From: Campanula takesimana
Lineage: Eukaryota > Streptophyta > Magnoliopsida > Asterales > Campanulaceae
NCBI GenBank assembly: GCA_026119855.1
Contig: JAOWBW010001441.1
Coordinates: 62,001 to 126,000 of the forward strand
DNA length: 64,000 nucleotides
Direction of reading: 5' to 3'
The position numbers and the translations under genes are program-made. A model generated the notes under the pieces. It worked only from the letters and a program-made list of their open reading frames with translations. It did no database searches and was not told the origin of the DNA. Below are positions 1 to 10,439 of the stretch, one piece after another; position 1 is the first letter of the stretch, and each line of letters starts with the position of its first letter.

Positions 1-28
1 AGTAATATATTGTTTTTTTTTTTTTCAG

Positions 29-289
29 TATCAACATACAAAGCATTTCATCCCAAAACCAGATTCACCTATGACTCAACCGGAGGAGAATTTCATCTTG
101 GTAGAAAAGTGTCCACAACAAAGTTATGGGAGTGTTGATTGTGGGATTGTTGTTCTTATGGAGATTGAAGAAATGCTATGCAGGGGAGAAATCAGTGAAA
201 GTTATGACAAGGACGCAGCACATTATTTTAGAGCACAAATGTTTTCTGATTTTCTACACGATTTCTACACCATTAGCATAGGATTGTAG
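29..289 (+). CDS. ULP1-like C48 cysteine protease, C-terminal exon (partial)
   Basis: A T-rich tract ending in cag at 26-28 is a clear splice acceptor. The reading frame is open from 29 to the stop at 287-289. It encodes the C-terminal catalytic part of a ULP1/SENP-type (peptidase C48) domain: the segment SYGSVDCGIVVLMEIEEML carries the typical oxyanion Gln/catalytic Cys block, with the Cys of VDCG as the nucleophile. The His and Asp residues would lie in upstream exons outside the window. ULP1 proteases cleave SUMO from proteins, but copies carried by MULEs have no proven role. The neighbour is the mudrA-like gene on the opposite strand, so this is most likely transposon-borne rather than a host SUMO protease. 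Confidence 0.75.
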   Translation, partial: YQHTKHFIPKPDSPMTQPEENFILVEKCPQQSYGSVDCGIVVLMEIEEMLCRGEISESYDKDAAHYFRAQMFSDFLHDFYTISIGL

Positions 290-523
290 GTACCAGTGAT
301 GTTAGGTTTTAAAAAACTTAGGTACTTTTGGTTAAAAACAAGTTGGGGGCATCAAAAATGTTTTTGGGGATGTAATCTTTTAGAAACTAGTGTGGTGGTT
401 CAAGGCAACTGTTATTATGAATATTTTGCTTCAAATGACATATATTATGGTTATCTTTAACACTACTGTTTTCATGGGCTTAATAATGTCTTCTATATTA
501 CTTAAATTCACATTTGTTTTATT

Positions 524-775
524 AAATTCACATTTGTTTCTAAAAAGCATAAAAACTTCAGACCCACAGTAAGAAACATGATCTTAACACAAATGTGAAC
601 TAAAATTCACATTTGTTTAAAAAAAGCATAAAAACTTCAGACCCACAGTAAGAAACATGATCTTAACACAAATGTGAACTAAAATTCACATTTGTTTAAA
701 AAAGCATCAAAAACTTCAGACTCACAGTAAGACACATGATCTTAACACAAATGTGAACTAAAATTCTCATTTGTT
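524..775. repeat. Tandem repeat, about 3 copies of 79 bp, each with an inverted repeat
   Basis: The unit starts at about 524, 603 and 682 (aaattcacatttgttt), giving a period of 79 bp. Each junction contains cacaaatgtgaa followed a few bases later by ttcacatttgt, an inverted repeat able to form a hairpin. The array lies between the convergent ULP1-like and transposase genes, where both transcripts should end. Confidence 0.85.
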
Positions 776-1087
776 TTAGTAAATTCACAAACGTTTGAGT
801 AGTTCCTCAAACAACTGAGAAACAAAAAACTGCATTCCCAAAGTTTCAAATGAAATTTATTACATATCACTAAATGAAATGAAAATACTAAACAAACATT
901 TCAAATTGAAAAACTTCAAATAAGAAACACAGCAAAAAAATCAATTAAAACTGTAAAACTTATATAACTGAAAATATAAGTTCACAATTGTTCTTATCTT
1001 CAATATCTGTAAAAACTAATCATGTAAAGTATATCTGAATCATCATAAATGTTTTTCCAATGTATGACAGATCTAAATATTACCAAA

Positions 1088-3401
1088 CTACATAGGCTCC
1101 TTACAAGTTTTTTTATTATGATTTCCTAATTTTCCACAACGACCACATTTCATTTGTCTTTTAAACACCACCTCTCCTTTTGAAGGAATGCGTCTCATCT
1201 TTGGCCTTCCTGGTGGACGCTTCACTATTGAAGGATTTATAAAAGGGTCATCATCTGTTGGTTGGGCTGAAAATGAAAAATACGGCTCAATAGCAAGAGC
1301 ATAACATTCCCTGTATTTGCTACTGTGAAAATACGTCTCAATGTACTTGAAAGAGTCTATTTTCGAAGAATATAATACCGCAGCAGCATGAACACACGGG
1401 AACCCTTCGTGCTGCCATTTTCCACATGAACACGTCCTATCTTCAATGTTCACAACCATGGTTGGCGACGAACGAACTTGAAACTTCTTGGAACTGGAAG
1501 GGATTATCACCAAACCCTTGCCCCTCTCAAGATTTTCCCTAAATTTTTTATCCATGTTTGGGCATAAGACAGATGTCCACTTTGAAGAATCAACTCTACG
1601 CTTACACATCTGCGCCATCAACTTTATACGGATTTGATCAATCAATTCTGTAACAGGAAGTGAACGAGCTTCTCTAAACTGAGAATTAAATGATTCTGCT
1701 GCGTTTGAAGTCATCTCACCATAACGCTTACCCGGAAAGTATGCATTCGCATAGTTAACATGTGGAAGATTAGCAATAAAGTCACGGACCTTAGGACCAC
1801 CTTCACTCTTCATTTGATCCAACAAAGTATGAAATATTTCCTTCGTTGGAGCTAACGCACACTGATACAGCAGACTAACCATCTTCTTCCGCAAATTTAT
1901 AGAACATCCCTTCATTTTATCCCTCAAGTTATTCCGCAAATGACCAAGGCAAAATGAATGATAACAATGAGGCATAACTTTCTTCACAGATGATAAAATC
2001 CCTTGATGACGGTCTGAAACAAATGTAATAACAATTCCTCTTACAAGAGGTTCCAATTGTTGAAGAAACCATGTCCAGTTATCTGTGTCCTCCGAAGAAA
2101 CAATAGCAAAAGCAACATTGAAAAGACCTATAATTAAAAAAAAAAATTAATATGAGTAATATAAAAAGATGTAAAAATCAAAACTTAAAGTTCACAATTG
2201 TTTGAATCACTAAAAAATCATCTCCAATTGAAATCCATTAATAAGGCAATAAATTTACATCAATAAATATTTCAATAAAACAACTGTGAACTAAAATTTA
2301 AAGGAAAAAATGTGTAAAGTTAAAGAGTTACTTACCAGAATTTCCATCTTTAGCAGTTGCAGCTAACATGTTACCCTTATACTTTCCATGTAAGTGAGTC
2401 CCATCAATAAATAACATGGGCCGACAGTGACGAAATCCAGTTATACAAGCTCCAAATGATACAAAACACCTCTTGAATTGATAGGATTCTGAGTCATAAT
2501 CAAGCACAAAATGGCTACTAGGATCAACCTGTTTCATCTTCTGAAAATAAGGGCCAAGTCTATCATAAGACAAGTCTGCTTCACCAAACACTATGTCCTT
2601 TGCTTTTGCAACACCTCTGAAAGCAACTTTATAAGTAAAACCAATACCATAATCTGACTTGAGCAATTTAAGAACATCAGAAGGACCCATGGAAGGCTTA
2701 GCACGGATATCGTCAAGAATAATATCACAAAGAACATCAGAACTAATCTTTGAACTACTACCAAAGTTATATATGTCACCACAAGTATGGTTCCGCTCAA
2801 AACTACGAATATAAGCAAAACCATTGGCAGGTTCAATGGATGTGTGAATTCTCCAAGGACAGCCTCTTTCTTCTTTGTGTTTACATTTGGCAGTAATGCG
2901 ATCGCTATCATTCTTCACATAAACAAAGTCAAACCCAACTGCTGTGGCATACTTGCACAAAGTGTTCCGAAATTGACTAATCCCACCTTCAAACACCTGT
3001 CCAACAGAATCTATAGCAGTAACCCACTTTGCACTTTTTAAATCCTTTGTTTGCTCATGGAAAAAATTCAAATCAAACTCATGACTACTAGTTGTAGTTG
3101 AAATAGCCGATGAGGACGACTCATAATAATCCAAACTAAGAACCTGTTTCAAATGAATTTCAAGAGATTGAACCGAACTATGACCTACCATAAGAATCAT
3201 ATTAAAAAAATCATCCTCATTCTCCAATATGCAAAAAGGATTCCCAGGTAAAACATATGACAAAGACATCATCTCCTTATTCAAAGTGTCTCACCTTTTA
3301 CAAACAAACTGAATCAAAGCAGCAAATGATGAAAGCTTGCTCAATCTTTCAACTGCTGTAAGTTCACCAAACTTCAACAAAACCATAACACTTGAATCCA
3401 T
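1088..3401 (-). CDS. MuDR/MULE transposase (mudrA-like), interrupted by one in-frame stop
   Basis: Exon 2-type coding runs from 3401 or 3272 to 2336, then an intron 2335-2128 (GTAAG...TAG), then 2127-1088. The junction is supported because the joined frame gives GNSGLFNVAFAIVSSEDTD, the usual MULE context. Landmarks: MuDR N-terminal DNA-binding segment (WVTAIDSVGQVFEGG...CPWRIHTS), catalytic D in FIDGTHLHGKYKG, catalytic D in FVSDRHQG, catalytic E in NAAESFNSQF, SWIM zinc finger CSCGKWQHEGFPCVHA, and a CCHC-like knuckle CGRCGKLGNHNKKTC. The natural start is probably ATG at 3401, whose frame gives the PB1-like beginning MDSSVMVLLKFGELT, but codon 37 (3293-3291) is TGA. The next Met is at 3272, giving about 658 aa. 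Either the copy is inactivated by this nonsense change or it restarts downstream. Confidence 0.88.
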
Positions 3402-4147
3402 ATTAAAATGTTGATTAAACTGCAAATTATGATAAAGCAAAACAGAAAATTAATAAAACAAAATAAAATGCGAGAATTCAAAGCAGAGTTCGAATTAAAA
3501 TCAACGCAAAGCTGCGTTCAATTTTCCAAATCCAATCATCAAAAAAAGAGATTACAAAATACGAAAATAACATCAATTCATCAACAAAACATATGAAAAT
3601 CAAACAAAAAATAACTTCTAAATAGATATAAACATAAGATCTGAACCTTGAAGCTAATATCCAGTCGATCGCCTTCGACTCTCTCTCTCTCTATCGCCAA
3701 GCTCCGCCTTCGCTCTCTCTCTATCGCCGAGCGCCGTTCAATTTTGAATGTGCGAAACACAAAACCCTAGGGAGAAAGACAGTATATATACGGGGGCATT
3801 TTGGGAATTATGAAAAGTTATAATTCTAGCGAGGGACTATCTGGTAATACTGAAAATGTGCCTGGACTAGATGGTAGATGAAAATATTAAGTTGGACTAG
3901 GTGGTAGTTAGGCTTAGGATGGGGGACCCTATGGTAATTTTCTCAAAAAAAAATGTTGACTTGTTGAGCCTGTGGCTGTATTTTGGAGAGATCAATTGGT
4001 GGATCTTCGTGTTTCAGTTCACAGTCAAAATCCTTTCTTTTTTTTAACCATTTTAGTGCCTTCTATTATAGCAGGTCCAAGAAGAGTGTCTTGTTTGCAG
4101 TGCCATGCAAAAAACATTCAGAGCTTGAACATAGTACATATGTTCAG

Positions 4148-4310
4148 AATGTCGATGTGTCGTACAAAAAAAACATTCGTGGTTAACGCATTGGTTGATG
4201 CATTGGTACTCCCTCCTTCCGCGAATGTTAAGAATGTCGATGTGTCAGAAAAAAAACATTCGGTTAACGCATTGGTTGATGCATTTGGTTGGTACTCCCT
4301 CCTTCCGTGA
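4148..4310. repeat. Direct duplication, 85-bp unit, two copies
   Basis: The segment starting aatgtcgatgtgtc at 4148 recurs at 4233 with the same following motif (gttaacgcattggttgatg) and a Stowaway-like ctccctccttccg piece in each copy. Both copies look like debris of a MITE end. No gene is visible between 3946 and 4460. Confidence 0.7.
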
Positions 4311-4460
4311 AGGATGTCTCCAATTTCTCATCTATTTGAATGAACTTTGAGCATTAACTATATGTTAATTTAATTTAATTACTTTAGTAAAATCTAAAAT
4401 TTGTTATTTGATACACTATTATGAATATTATCATTAACAATAACTCAGTAAATTAAATTA

Positions 4461-4703
4461 TACTCCCTCCTTCCCACCGAAAATTGCAAAAAAAATAAAT
4501 ATGGCACAATAATTAAGTGAAAAAGGTGATGTGTTGTGAGTATTGATAGTTGAGTGAGAGAGAGAAAGTGGGTAGAAAATAGTTAGTGGGTTAGTGGATG
4601 TGAGTGTGCAAGTGGGTAAAAACTTTCCATTTATGGATTTTGCAATTTCTATGAAACGCCCAAAATGACAAGTTTTGCAATTTCAAGCGGGACGGAGGGA
4701 GTA
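4461..4703. mobile_element. Stowaway-like MITE
   Basis: The ends are TA-ctccctccttccc and gggacggagggag-TA, an imperfect terminal inverted repeat bordered by the TA duplication typical of Tc1/mariner-derived Stowaway elements. The length is 243 bp with no coding capacity. Confidence 0.85.
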
Positions 4704-4798
4704 ATTATTGCTCGAAATTTATTCAAACAAATAATATAAAAGTAATAACATCGTTCCGAATGGAATCAATATCCTACCAAATCCATATGGTCGATACA

Positions 4799-5087
4799 TA
4801 CTCCCTCCGTTCCACCTCACTTGAGACTTATTTCTATTTTGGTCCGTCTCACTTCACTTGAAACTCCCCAAAATGGAAATCTTTTTATAATTTTATATTC
4901 AATCTACCCCACCCATTTATTCTCTCTCTTCATTTTCCACCGCACAATTCATTTAACCAACCTACTATTAACCCCACTCATTCTGTCTCTTCATTTTCTA
5001 CCACATATTTTCCTTATTTTATTCTGTTTCCTTAGTTATTGTGCCCACCTCTTAGGTCTCAAGTGAGGTGGGACGGAGGAGGGAGTA
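4799..5087. mobile_element. Stowaway-like MITE
   Basis: The left end is TA-ctccctccgttccacctcac and the right end gaggtgggacggaggagggag-TA. The inverted repeat continues inward (cacttgagac / ctcaagtgag). The length is 289 bp and it is non-coding. Its interior differs from the element at 4461, so it belongs to another subfamily. Confidence 0.88.
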
Positions 5088-5334
5088 TTCCTTAACTCAT
5101 AGAATCAATATGAAACACTAAATTATTTTAATAAATGAGCAACATGAATCCCTGGAATCGTAATTTCTTTTTTAATAGAGCCTAAACCTTTTTCTAAACT
5201 TTTTTTAAGTGTAATGTTAGGGGCACAAAAGAAGTTTACAAAATGATGAATACGTGACGATATTTTATTAGTTGCATCGGTTGTGCACCCGATACACTCT
5301 AGTTAAAAGCACCGATAAAAATCATGAAAACTCG

Positions 5335-5595
5335 TACTCCCTCTGTCCCTAAATGAGTGTCCAAATTTCATTTTAAGGGACACTGAAAATCTCAACTTTT
5401 TTGTACAATTTGGTAGCAAAGATTCATATATAATCTTGTAATCTCCTTTCAAAACATTTAGTTTTGCACGTATAAAGAAACCGGTGAAAAAAATTTCGAA
5501 AAAAAACATTTAGGGACAAAGTTATATTCAAAAAAGACACTCATTTTGGGACACAGATTTTTTGAAAATGGACACTCATTTAGGGACAGAGGGAG
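5335..5595. mobile_element. Stowaway-like MITE, right terminus displaced by a Gypsy insertion
   Basis: It begins TA-ctccctctgtccctaaatg and reaches catttagggacagagggag at 5595, where the Gypsy LTR begins. The missing terminal TA appears after the Gypsy 3' LTR (gggag-TA at 16182-16188). The MITE was therefore complete, about 263 bp, before the retrotransposon landed in its last bases. A relative with the same interior (agcaaagattcatata) lies at 51111-51367. Confidence 0.9.
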
Positions 5596-8277
5596 TGTAA
5601 TAACCGGAATTTTATTTAATTATTTAATGTAATTTCGGTTTTTGGTTAAACTAATTAAATGATAATTAGAATTATAAAGTAATTTAAAGAAGTAGGCCCA
5701 AGGAATTAGAATTGGCCCGAAAATAGTATTAGTAAAACCCAACCCAATTAGGAACCAACCCAAAGTATAAATTAATGAGTTAGTCAACTTAGGAAATCAT
5801 TATTATCATAAACTCAAAAAAAAAAAAAAAAAAGAAAAACAAAACCCTAACCCTAGAGCAGCCGCCGGCCGAGCATAAGGAGGGGGGAGAAGAAAAATTC
5901 CGGCCATTATTTTGGAGATCCAATCCGATCATTCTCAAGGTAATACTAAATCCTACTCTCCAAAATTTATTTCATTGATTTTGGATTATTAAAACTTAAT
6001 CTACGCATGAATTAAGAATATGAACATTAGGGTTTTGCATGCTAGTGAATGATGATAAAAATTTAAAGGATTTTGGGGTTGATCTAAATAGTATGGAAAA
6101 AAAAAAAAAAAACATAGTAATCTTGATACTAGTTGATTTTAAGATTGATTTTATATTCAAGTTTTGAATTGATTTATATTATGCAATGCTTGGGAATTTA
6201 ACATATAAATCATTGAGGTTGAATTGGGTTTATCAAAAGAAGAAAAAAATATGGATTTCCCCTTTTGAACAGTTTCGGCCGAATGGCCTAGATCATTAAA
6301 AAAATTTATTTTGTTGATTTAAATGATCGTTGTTAAGTGTATTGTGAATAATATTGATGTTTGGGAATTTAGAAAAATTTAAAGAACTAGAAAATTGATC
6401 AAATCAATGGATTTTAGATCTTGCATGTTTCGGCCATGATGAGGAATTATGAGTGTTAATTCTTGGTCAAAGATGTTAAGAATTGGGACGGAAAGTTAGT
6501 GTTTCCGTTAAGTTTCTAATGGAAAGAAAACAAAGATCGTTAAAAGAATCGTTGACAAGTTAGAAGGATTAACTTGAGAAAATAGAATAGTACTTGGAAG
6601 ACCTTTAAAGTTAAAAATTTAACGAGAAAGAAAAAGATTAGAAATTTCAGTTAGTTTCCTAACAGAAAAGGACTAAACTGAAAAGAATTAAAGTAGAAGG
6701 AAGAAAAAGGGAAACTTTGAAGTTAGAGGGGCCTAAGCGATTAAAAAGAGAAGCTTAGGGGACCTTATGAACAAAACCAAAGTCCAAGGACCTTTCTGTA
6801 ATTAAAGGAAAATTGAAGGACTAATCTGCAATTAATCCAAAGTGGAAGGACTAAATTGCAATTGAGTTAAAGTTGAAGGACTAATCTACAATTAATCCAA
6901 AGTGGAAGGACTAAATTGTAATTGAACTAAAGTTGAAGGACTAAATTGCAATTAATCCAAAGTTGAAGGACCAATTTGCAATTAACCCAAAGTTGAGGGA
7001 CCAAATTGTAATTAACCCAAAGTTAAAGGACTTAATTGCAATTATATCAAAGTTAAAGGACTGACTAGTAAATCAAAGTCAGAAACTTAAACGTAAAGAA
7101 AGAAGTAACGAAGTAAAGAAGTTAAACTGCATCTCTCAGTTAACTAAGAAGAAATAGTTAACAATGTAGAGAGTACTAAAGTAAATTACTCCGTGCCTTG
7201 TAGATTTGCACAGGGAGGAGATTGCGAGGAAAAGCAATTCAGGTAAGGGATTACGTTCCTTACAGTATTTGAACTCCTGTTTATTGGAATTCGGTATTTC
7301 TTTCTAAAGACAGCTATCAGTATGGCATGATAGTATTTGAATGAACTCTGCGTTAATGAACGTTCCTTGAAATGATCTATACTTAGTGATGTCCCCATCG
7401 ATCTACTAAGTATCGAAGTTTGAAACTTGTCATCACATACCTGTACCTTGGTATGTTCTCATTCTAACTTGTCAGTCGAAAAGCTTACTTGTTAGAGTGG
7501 CCAATGTCCAGTTAGAAAAGACATTGACGGACAGTCCAGTTAGAAAAGACTTGTCCTTAAACTAGGGATTGCATGAGTGATCACATGCCTTCTCTCAGGA
7601 ATTGTCTGATTACAAGGATGATTCTAGACCCCGAGCATATGTGTGTGGATACCATATATGTTTCGACCCACACTATTGGCTGAAGAAGCTAGGTGTACAA
7701 ATTGTACCTTTGGCATTGAGGTTATAATGTACGTTACCAAGGAATTGACGGAAACTTGAATAAATCCCTTTGGCTTGTAGTGCCATAATCCTTTGAAAGT
7801 AAAATCTTAAAGTAATAAGACTGTATTGTTCTGCAGCCTTGAATCCAAAAGTAACTGAACCTATCTTTGAAAAGTTATTCTAAGTATTCGTTCTGGTCGT
7901 CTCTCCTTAGTAACCGGAGAGGCCACGTATGAACTTACTGAGCATTCGTTCGCTCATCCCTTCTCTATAAATTTTGTTTTCAGGATTTAAGTAGAAGGAC
8001 AAGACAAGGAAAGTAGCCGTGGAAAGACGGTGGATTGAAGATTCTTAAATTAGTAGTTTTAAGTACGCTTATTTATTTGATGCAAGTTGAAGTACATTGA
8101 AGGTTAAGGTTGTTGCCTACCAAGACATGTTTAAGTTACGCTTCCGCTATTGTTTTGAATTTATGGTTAATTAAGGGGCTGTTGTGAACCCTAAATTGAA
8201 GTATTTATTATTGTTATTTATTGATATTAAATGCCATTAAATGCTCAAGATACATTAAGAAAATTCGGGGTGTTACA
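5596..8277 (+). repeat. Gypsy 5' LTR
   Basis: 2,682 bp, TG...CA ends, directly followed by the primer binding site. It includes an A-rich run near 5819, a GC-rich spot (cagccgccggccgag, about 5859) and a 32-bp minisatellite at 6778-7075. Short open frames inside, such as one at 7186-7398 on the minus strand, recur identically in the other LTR and are not genes. Confidence 0.95.
6778..7075 (+). repeat. Minisatellite inside the LTR, about 32-bp unit
   Basis: The phrase aaagttgaaggactaaattg followed by caattaatcc recurs about nine times with small changes. The same array is present in the 3' LTR at about 14685-14980. It is purine-rich on the plus strand and lies upstream of the LTR end, so it could be an LTR enhancer-type repeat (inference). 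Confidence 0.85.
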
Positions 8278-8279
8278 GT

Positions 8280-8291
8280 TGGTATCAGAGC
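8280..8291 (+). other. Primer binding site, tRNA initiator Met
   Basis: tggtatcagagc, two bases after the 5' LTR, is complementary to the 3' end of plant initiator tRNA-Met, the usual minus-strand primer of Gypsy and Copia elements. Confidence 0.95.
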
Positions 8292-8554
8292 AATGGCTTT
8301 AGGTCTTATGGGAGAAAACTGAAAGTTAGGACTAATGGGAGAACTTAGTACTTGACTTAAATAAGTTCTTACTTGAGGAAGTTCAAGTGATAAAGTATAA
8401 CTCTAGGAATGATACTAAGAGTGTACATAAAGTATGAATATACTTGGGGAAATAGGAATCTCTTCATTATATGTCTATTTGCATTCTATTAATGTGTTAT
8501 AATGGAATCTTGGGGTTATGTACTAATTAAGTTACAATTGGTGTGTGTAGGATC

Positions 8555-9007
8555 ATGCCGAGGAGACCCATGAAGTCAGTAAGGTATAGTGCTACTCTAA
8601 GGGAAGAAATAGAAGCTAAAGAAGAGATTATTAAGCAGCTAACTAAGGAACTCCGCTCAGCTAAAAGAGAGCTTAGGAAGGAGACTCGAGGAGTTGGCAG
8701 TCTACAGAATGTCATCAGAGAACGCGATGAGGATATAATGTATGTGGAAGGAAAGTTAGCAGTACAGCTGAAGAAGGTCCAAAGCCTAGAAAGCCATGTG
8801 GTTAGAGCTAACCGCGAATGGAATCGAATCAGTGTACAACTGGTGGAGGAGATAGAACAAAACAATGAACTGAAAAGGAAGATAGATGAGCAAGAAGCTT
8901 ATGAGGAAGGGCTTAGGACTTCAGGCTATCAGATTTGGGCTGAGAAGTTAGAATTGCAAGAGAAATATGACCAACTTGCAGCAGAACACGCACACTGTGG
9001 GAAGTGA
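8555..9007 (+). CDS. Gypsy-borne coiled-coil protein (gag N-terminal derivative?)
   Basis: An open frame of 150 codons from ATG at 8555 (tag-gatc-ATG-CCG) to TGA at 9005. It starts MPRRPMKSVRYS, like the basic start of many Gypsy gag proteins. Residues about 10-145 are a nearly continuous coiled coil rich in E, K, R and L heptads (EEIEAKEEIIKQLTKEL; later LVEEIEQNNELKRKIDEQE). No zinc knuckle or capsid motif is visible. It is the only undamaged reading frame of useful length in the element, which suggests selection or recent descent. It may be a truncated gag or an accessory packaging protein; the function is unknown to me. Confidence 0.6.
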   Translation: MPRRPMKSVRYSATLREEIEAKEEIIKQLTKELRSAKRELRKETRGVGSLQNVIRERDEDIMYVEGKLAVQLKKVQSLESHVVRANREWNRISVQLVEEIEQNNELKRKIDEQEAYEEGLRTSGYQIWAEKLELQEKYDQLAAEHAHCGK

Positions 9008-9599
9008 TGCAATTAATGACAGATAGTTATAAGAATAGATTCTTTTACTTTATTATTAGTGGAGTAATATAGTTAGAAACTTTCTTATGTCAAAGTTGAA
9101 TTTTGGGTGTATTTTGGGATGTTTAAATCTCACACCTTAGTTGAATAAAATTAATTATTTAATTTAAATACCCAAAATTTTGAATTTACTATTGTTGTGT
9201 AAACAAAAGTTAACTTGTCGAGAAAAGACAAGGGAAAGCCTCGGAGTGATTGAAATAATCTCCGTAACCATGGTACGAAGTAAGACGACCATTGGAATAA
9301 GTTAAAGCTAGTTAAGTAATAAAAACTAGTGAAACAAAGAAATAATAAGCAACCAAGTAAAACGGTTGTAAATTATGAAATATGAAAACTCCTGAACCGG
9401 AGAAGAAAGGTTAAAGTAAACTAACCAAATCTGAATAACGGTCTAGTACAAAAGACCTACGAACACGATCCAAACTAACAAGTAACCGTTAGTAAGAGGA
9501 TAGTAATGTTAAGTATACCATGAACACCGCACATATTGTGTAGTGATGAACATTTCTAGAGCACGAACTTGTTTTAAAGTAAAATGAAAAATTGCAGAT

Positions 9600-10400
9600 G
9601 GCCTCGAATACCAGAAGTGGAAACAACGGAAACGGCAATGAAACGGCCAAGTGAAATTAGTTTTGGTCTAGTGAAATGATCGAAACAAGAATAAAGTGAC
9701 CTATTGAAACGGTCAAGTAAGAAAGAATAAATTGACCTATTGAAACGGTCAAGAGAAAGTATTTGGCTTAGTGAAACGGCCAAGTAAAGTTAATTTTGAT
9801 CCATTGAAACGATCGGAACAAGAATAAAATAACCTATCGAAACGGTTAAGTATAAGAGTAATAGGCTTAGTGAAACGGCCAAGTAAAGTTAATTTCGATC
9901 CATTGAAGCGATCGAAACAAGAATAAAATAACTTATTGAAACGGTTAAGAGTAATAGGCTTAGTGAAACGGCCAAGTGTGAATGAGAGTAGGTCTAGTGA
10001 ATCGACCTATGATTAATAAGTAAATTCTAGTGAAATGACTTCCCTAAGTAGAACTGGTCTATTGGAACGACCAGAAATCTAGTAGACTGATCTTTTGTAA
10101 AAGTTACGTCTTTTGGGGACGGCATATTTATGTGAAAGTATTAGGCATAGTACAATGCTTGGGTTGACGTGAGTAATAGTGTTAAATGTGCGAGTTAACC
10201 TGGAACAAGTAAGAATGGTTTATTGAAACGACCAATGAAAGTGATTATGGTCTATTGAAATGACCTATGAAAATAGAAATGGTCTAATGAAGCGACCCAT
10301 ACGTCTAGTAAAGTTGACTAATGAAGATAGTGATGGTCTGTTGAAACGACCAGTGGTTTAGTGAATGACCTATAAATTGAATGTTAGTCTGTAGAGACGA
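9600..10400 (+). repeat. Degenerate array of 'YTATTGAAACGRYCAAG' units in the Gypsy interior
   Basis: Short phrases such as cctattgaaacggtcaag, ttagtgaaacggccaagt and tccattgaaacgatcgaaac recur every 20-60 bp, well over fifteen times, with alternating prefixes (cctattg, gcttagtg, atccattg) giving a loose higher-order order. No long ORF crosses it. The region from 9008 to 9600 is AT-rich and non-coding. Confidence 0.8.
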
Positions 10401-10439
10401 GCTATAGTATGAGAGTGCGTGAAAAAGTCTCGTATTCAT

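Larger units (their letters stand above)
1..3945. mobile_element. MULE (Mutator-like) DNA transposon, right-hand part
   Basis: The stretch holds a mudrA-like transposase on the minus strand and the last exon of a ULP1-like protease on the plus strand, converging on a repeat-rich spacer. The right end probably lies near 3945, in a segment containing ggggaccctatggtaatttt. The left end is outside the window, so terminal repeats and target duplication cannot be compared and the right boundary is approximate. Plant MULEs that carry a ULP1-like gene are a known class, and the convergent layout recalls mudrA/mudrB of MuDR. The transposase promoter side (about 3660-3730) is rich in CT dinucleotides. 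Confidence 0.8.

Noticed and set aside
7186..7398. Identical 70-codon minus-strand frames at 7186-7398 and 15090-15302
   Set aside because: They are the same position in the two Gypsy LTRs, with no family signal; duplication explains them.
9574..9783. 69-codon minus-strand frame with RFNRS repeats
   Set aside because: It is the reverse reading of the GAAACGG repeat array; the regular peptide comes from the DNA repeat.
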